Source: Microbacterium protaetiae
Lineage (GTDB): Bacteria; Actinomycetota; Actinomycetes; Actinomycetales; Microbacteriaceae
Length of the DNA stretch: 64,000 nt
Direction of reading: 5' to 3'
Assembly: GCF_004135285.1 (NCBI RefSeq)
Contig: NZ_CP035494.1
Span: 3,720,001 to 3,784,000 of the forward strand
The notes under the pieces are model-generated. The model was not told the origin of the DNA. It searched no databases and saw only the letters and a program-made list of their open reading frames with translations. A program made the position numbers and the translations under genes. Positions 63,328-64,000 of this stretch are shown piece after piece (the stretch's first letter is position 1; each line of letters starts with the position of its first letter).

Positions 63328-64000
63328 TCAAGCGTCGAGCGACGGGTCATAGCCGCGCAGGCTGCCGTCGGGCGTGACGAGTTTGGTGATGAGCATGGTG
63401 TCTTTCGCGCCGAGGCCTTCGCCGACCAATTGCTCGAACTGCGCGAGAGCGAGCTCGGCGGCGGGCAGATTCAGACCGGCAGACTCTCCCGCTTGCACAG
63501 CGAGCGAGCAGTCTTTGCGGGCCAGGTCGAGCGAGAACGTGGCGTCGAAGTTCTTGTCGGCGGCACCGGTGCTGACCACACCCGGCACCGGATACCAGGT
63601 GCGCTGCGGCCACGACGCCCCCGACGACACGTTGGCGACGTTCCAGAACACAGTGGGGTCCAGGCCGAGTCGCTCGGCCAGCTGCGATCCTTCGGCCACG
63701 CCGAGTGCCGAGACGAAAAGCATCATGTTGTTCACGAGCTTCGAGGCGATGCCGGCGGTGGCCTCGCCGCACAGGATGACCGAGCCGGCCATCGGCTCGA
63801 CGAAGGCCTTGGCCCGCTCGAGATCGGTGGCCGCCCCGCCGAGCATGAAGGTCAAGGAGTGCGCCTCGGCGCCGGCGGTTCCGCCCGAGACGGGGCTGTC
63901 GACGAAGGTGAACCCTCGAGCGCTGGACTCGTCGTGGCACCACCGCGAGGTATCGACGTCGACGGTGGAGGTGTCCAGCAGCAGGGTGTCGGATGCCGCA
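63328..64000 (-). CDS. mmsB: 3-hydroxyisobutyrate dehydrogenase, 5' part cut by window end
   Basis: Partial: the C-terminal ~223 residues are present and the frame is open to the window edge. VDSPVSGGTAGAE (substrate motif), IASKLVNNMMLFVSALGVAE (catalytic Lys in KLVNN) and DLARKDCSLAV identify the family. The missing part holds the NAD Rossmann fold. It acts one step before mmsA in valine degradation and is probably upstream in one operon. Confidence 0.92.
   Translation of the reverse strand, partial: AASDTLLLDTSTVDVDTSRWCHDESSARGFTFVDSPVSGGTAGAEAHSLTFMLGGAATDLERAKAFVEPMAGSVILCGEATAGIASKLVNNMMLFVSALGVAEGSQLAERLGLDPTVFWNVANVSSGASWPQRTWYPVPGVVSTGAADKNFDATFSLDLARKDCSLAVQAGESAGLNLPAAELALAQFEQLVGEGLGAKDTMLITKLVTPDGSLRGYDPSLDA

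Overview
The window is high-GC actinobacterial DNA. The dcw order, the aa3/bc1 respiratory genes, the PknL/Rv2175c and GarA/FtsR neighbourhoods, the many GTG starts and the leaderless starts all fit Actinomycetota. The protein sequences look most like Microbacterium or a close relative in Microbacteriaceae; that assignment is from memory of family sequences, not from a search. No rRNA, tRNA, CRISPR array, prophage or transposase gene was seen. The content is almost entirely chromosomal core.

Layout. 1-8.4 kb: terminal respiratory branch, ctaE-qcrCAB on + facing ctaF-ctaD-ctaC on -. The two blocks are separated by an 0.8 kb gene-free stretch filled with imperfect ~152 bp palindromic repeats. 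8.4-21.3 kb: housekeeping genes mostly on - (erpA, an M20 dipeptidase, pyrD, nrdR, hisD, a repeat-containing membrane protein, dnaE, a frameshifted acyl-CoA ligase, an RluA-type pseudouridine synthase) plus DUF3043 on +. 21.2-39.3 kb: lspA, divIVA, yggT, sepF, yggS and the whole division/cell-wall cluster, transcribed on - from mraZ to ftsZ (mraZ-rsmH-ftsL-ftsI-murF-mraY-murD-ftsW-murG-murC-ftsQ-ftsZ). It is interrupted between murG and murC by a two-gene + strand insert (membrane protein plus GntR regulator). 39.4-48.9 kb: DUF3040, polyprenyl diphosphate synthase, Rv2175c-like protein, LysM protein, PASTA kinase, class II DAHP synthase, acyltransferase and FadD15-like ligase, in an order resembling M. 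tuberculosis Rv2173-Rv2187. 48.9-50.3 kb: a single accessory gene (AbiEi-like wHTH plus nuclease-like C-terminus) bracketed by 76 bp inverted repeats that are 86% identical. 50.3-64 kb: def, a MinD-like ATPase with a long acidic N-terminus, pyruvate carboxylase, ParA, two MerR regulators, GarA/OdhI, CopC-like protein, lipoamide dehydrogenase, a small protein plus CYTH protein, and mmsA/mmsB (mmsB cut by the window end).

How the genes work together. The cytochrome genes build the bc1-aa3 supercomplex, with the diheme QcrC acting as internal electron carrier. The mraZ-to-divIVA block makes lipid II, assembles the FtsZ/SepF ring and marks the poles (DivIVA). The kinase, Rv2175c-like and GarA genes are parts of Ser/Thr phosphosignalling that links envelope state to growth and TCA flux. 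Pyc, Lpd and MmsA/B feed central carbon metabolism.

Non-coding signals worth attention: a DtxR/IdeR-like box before ctaE, MraZ-type direct repeats before mraZ, dyads at hisD, ftsZ, the GntR insert and a merR gene, many TAnnnT-N6-start (leaderless) promoters, and a strongly over-represented 9-mer GGATGCCGC (at least 45 copies counted by eye).
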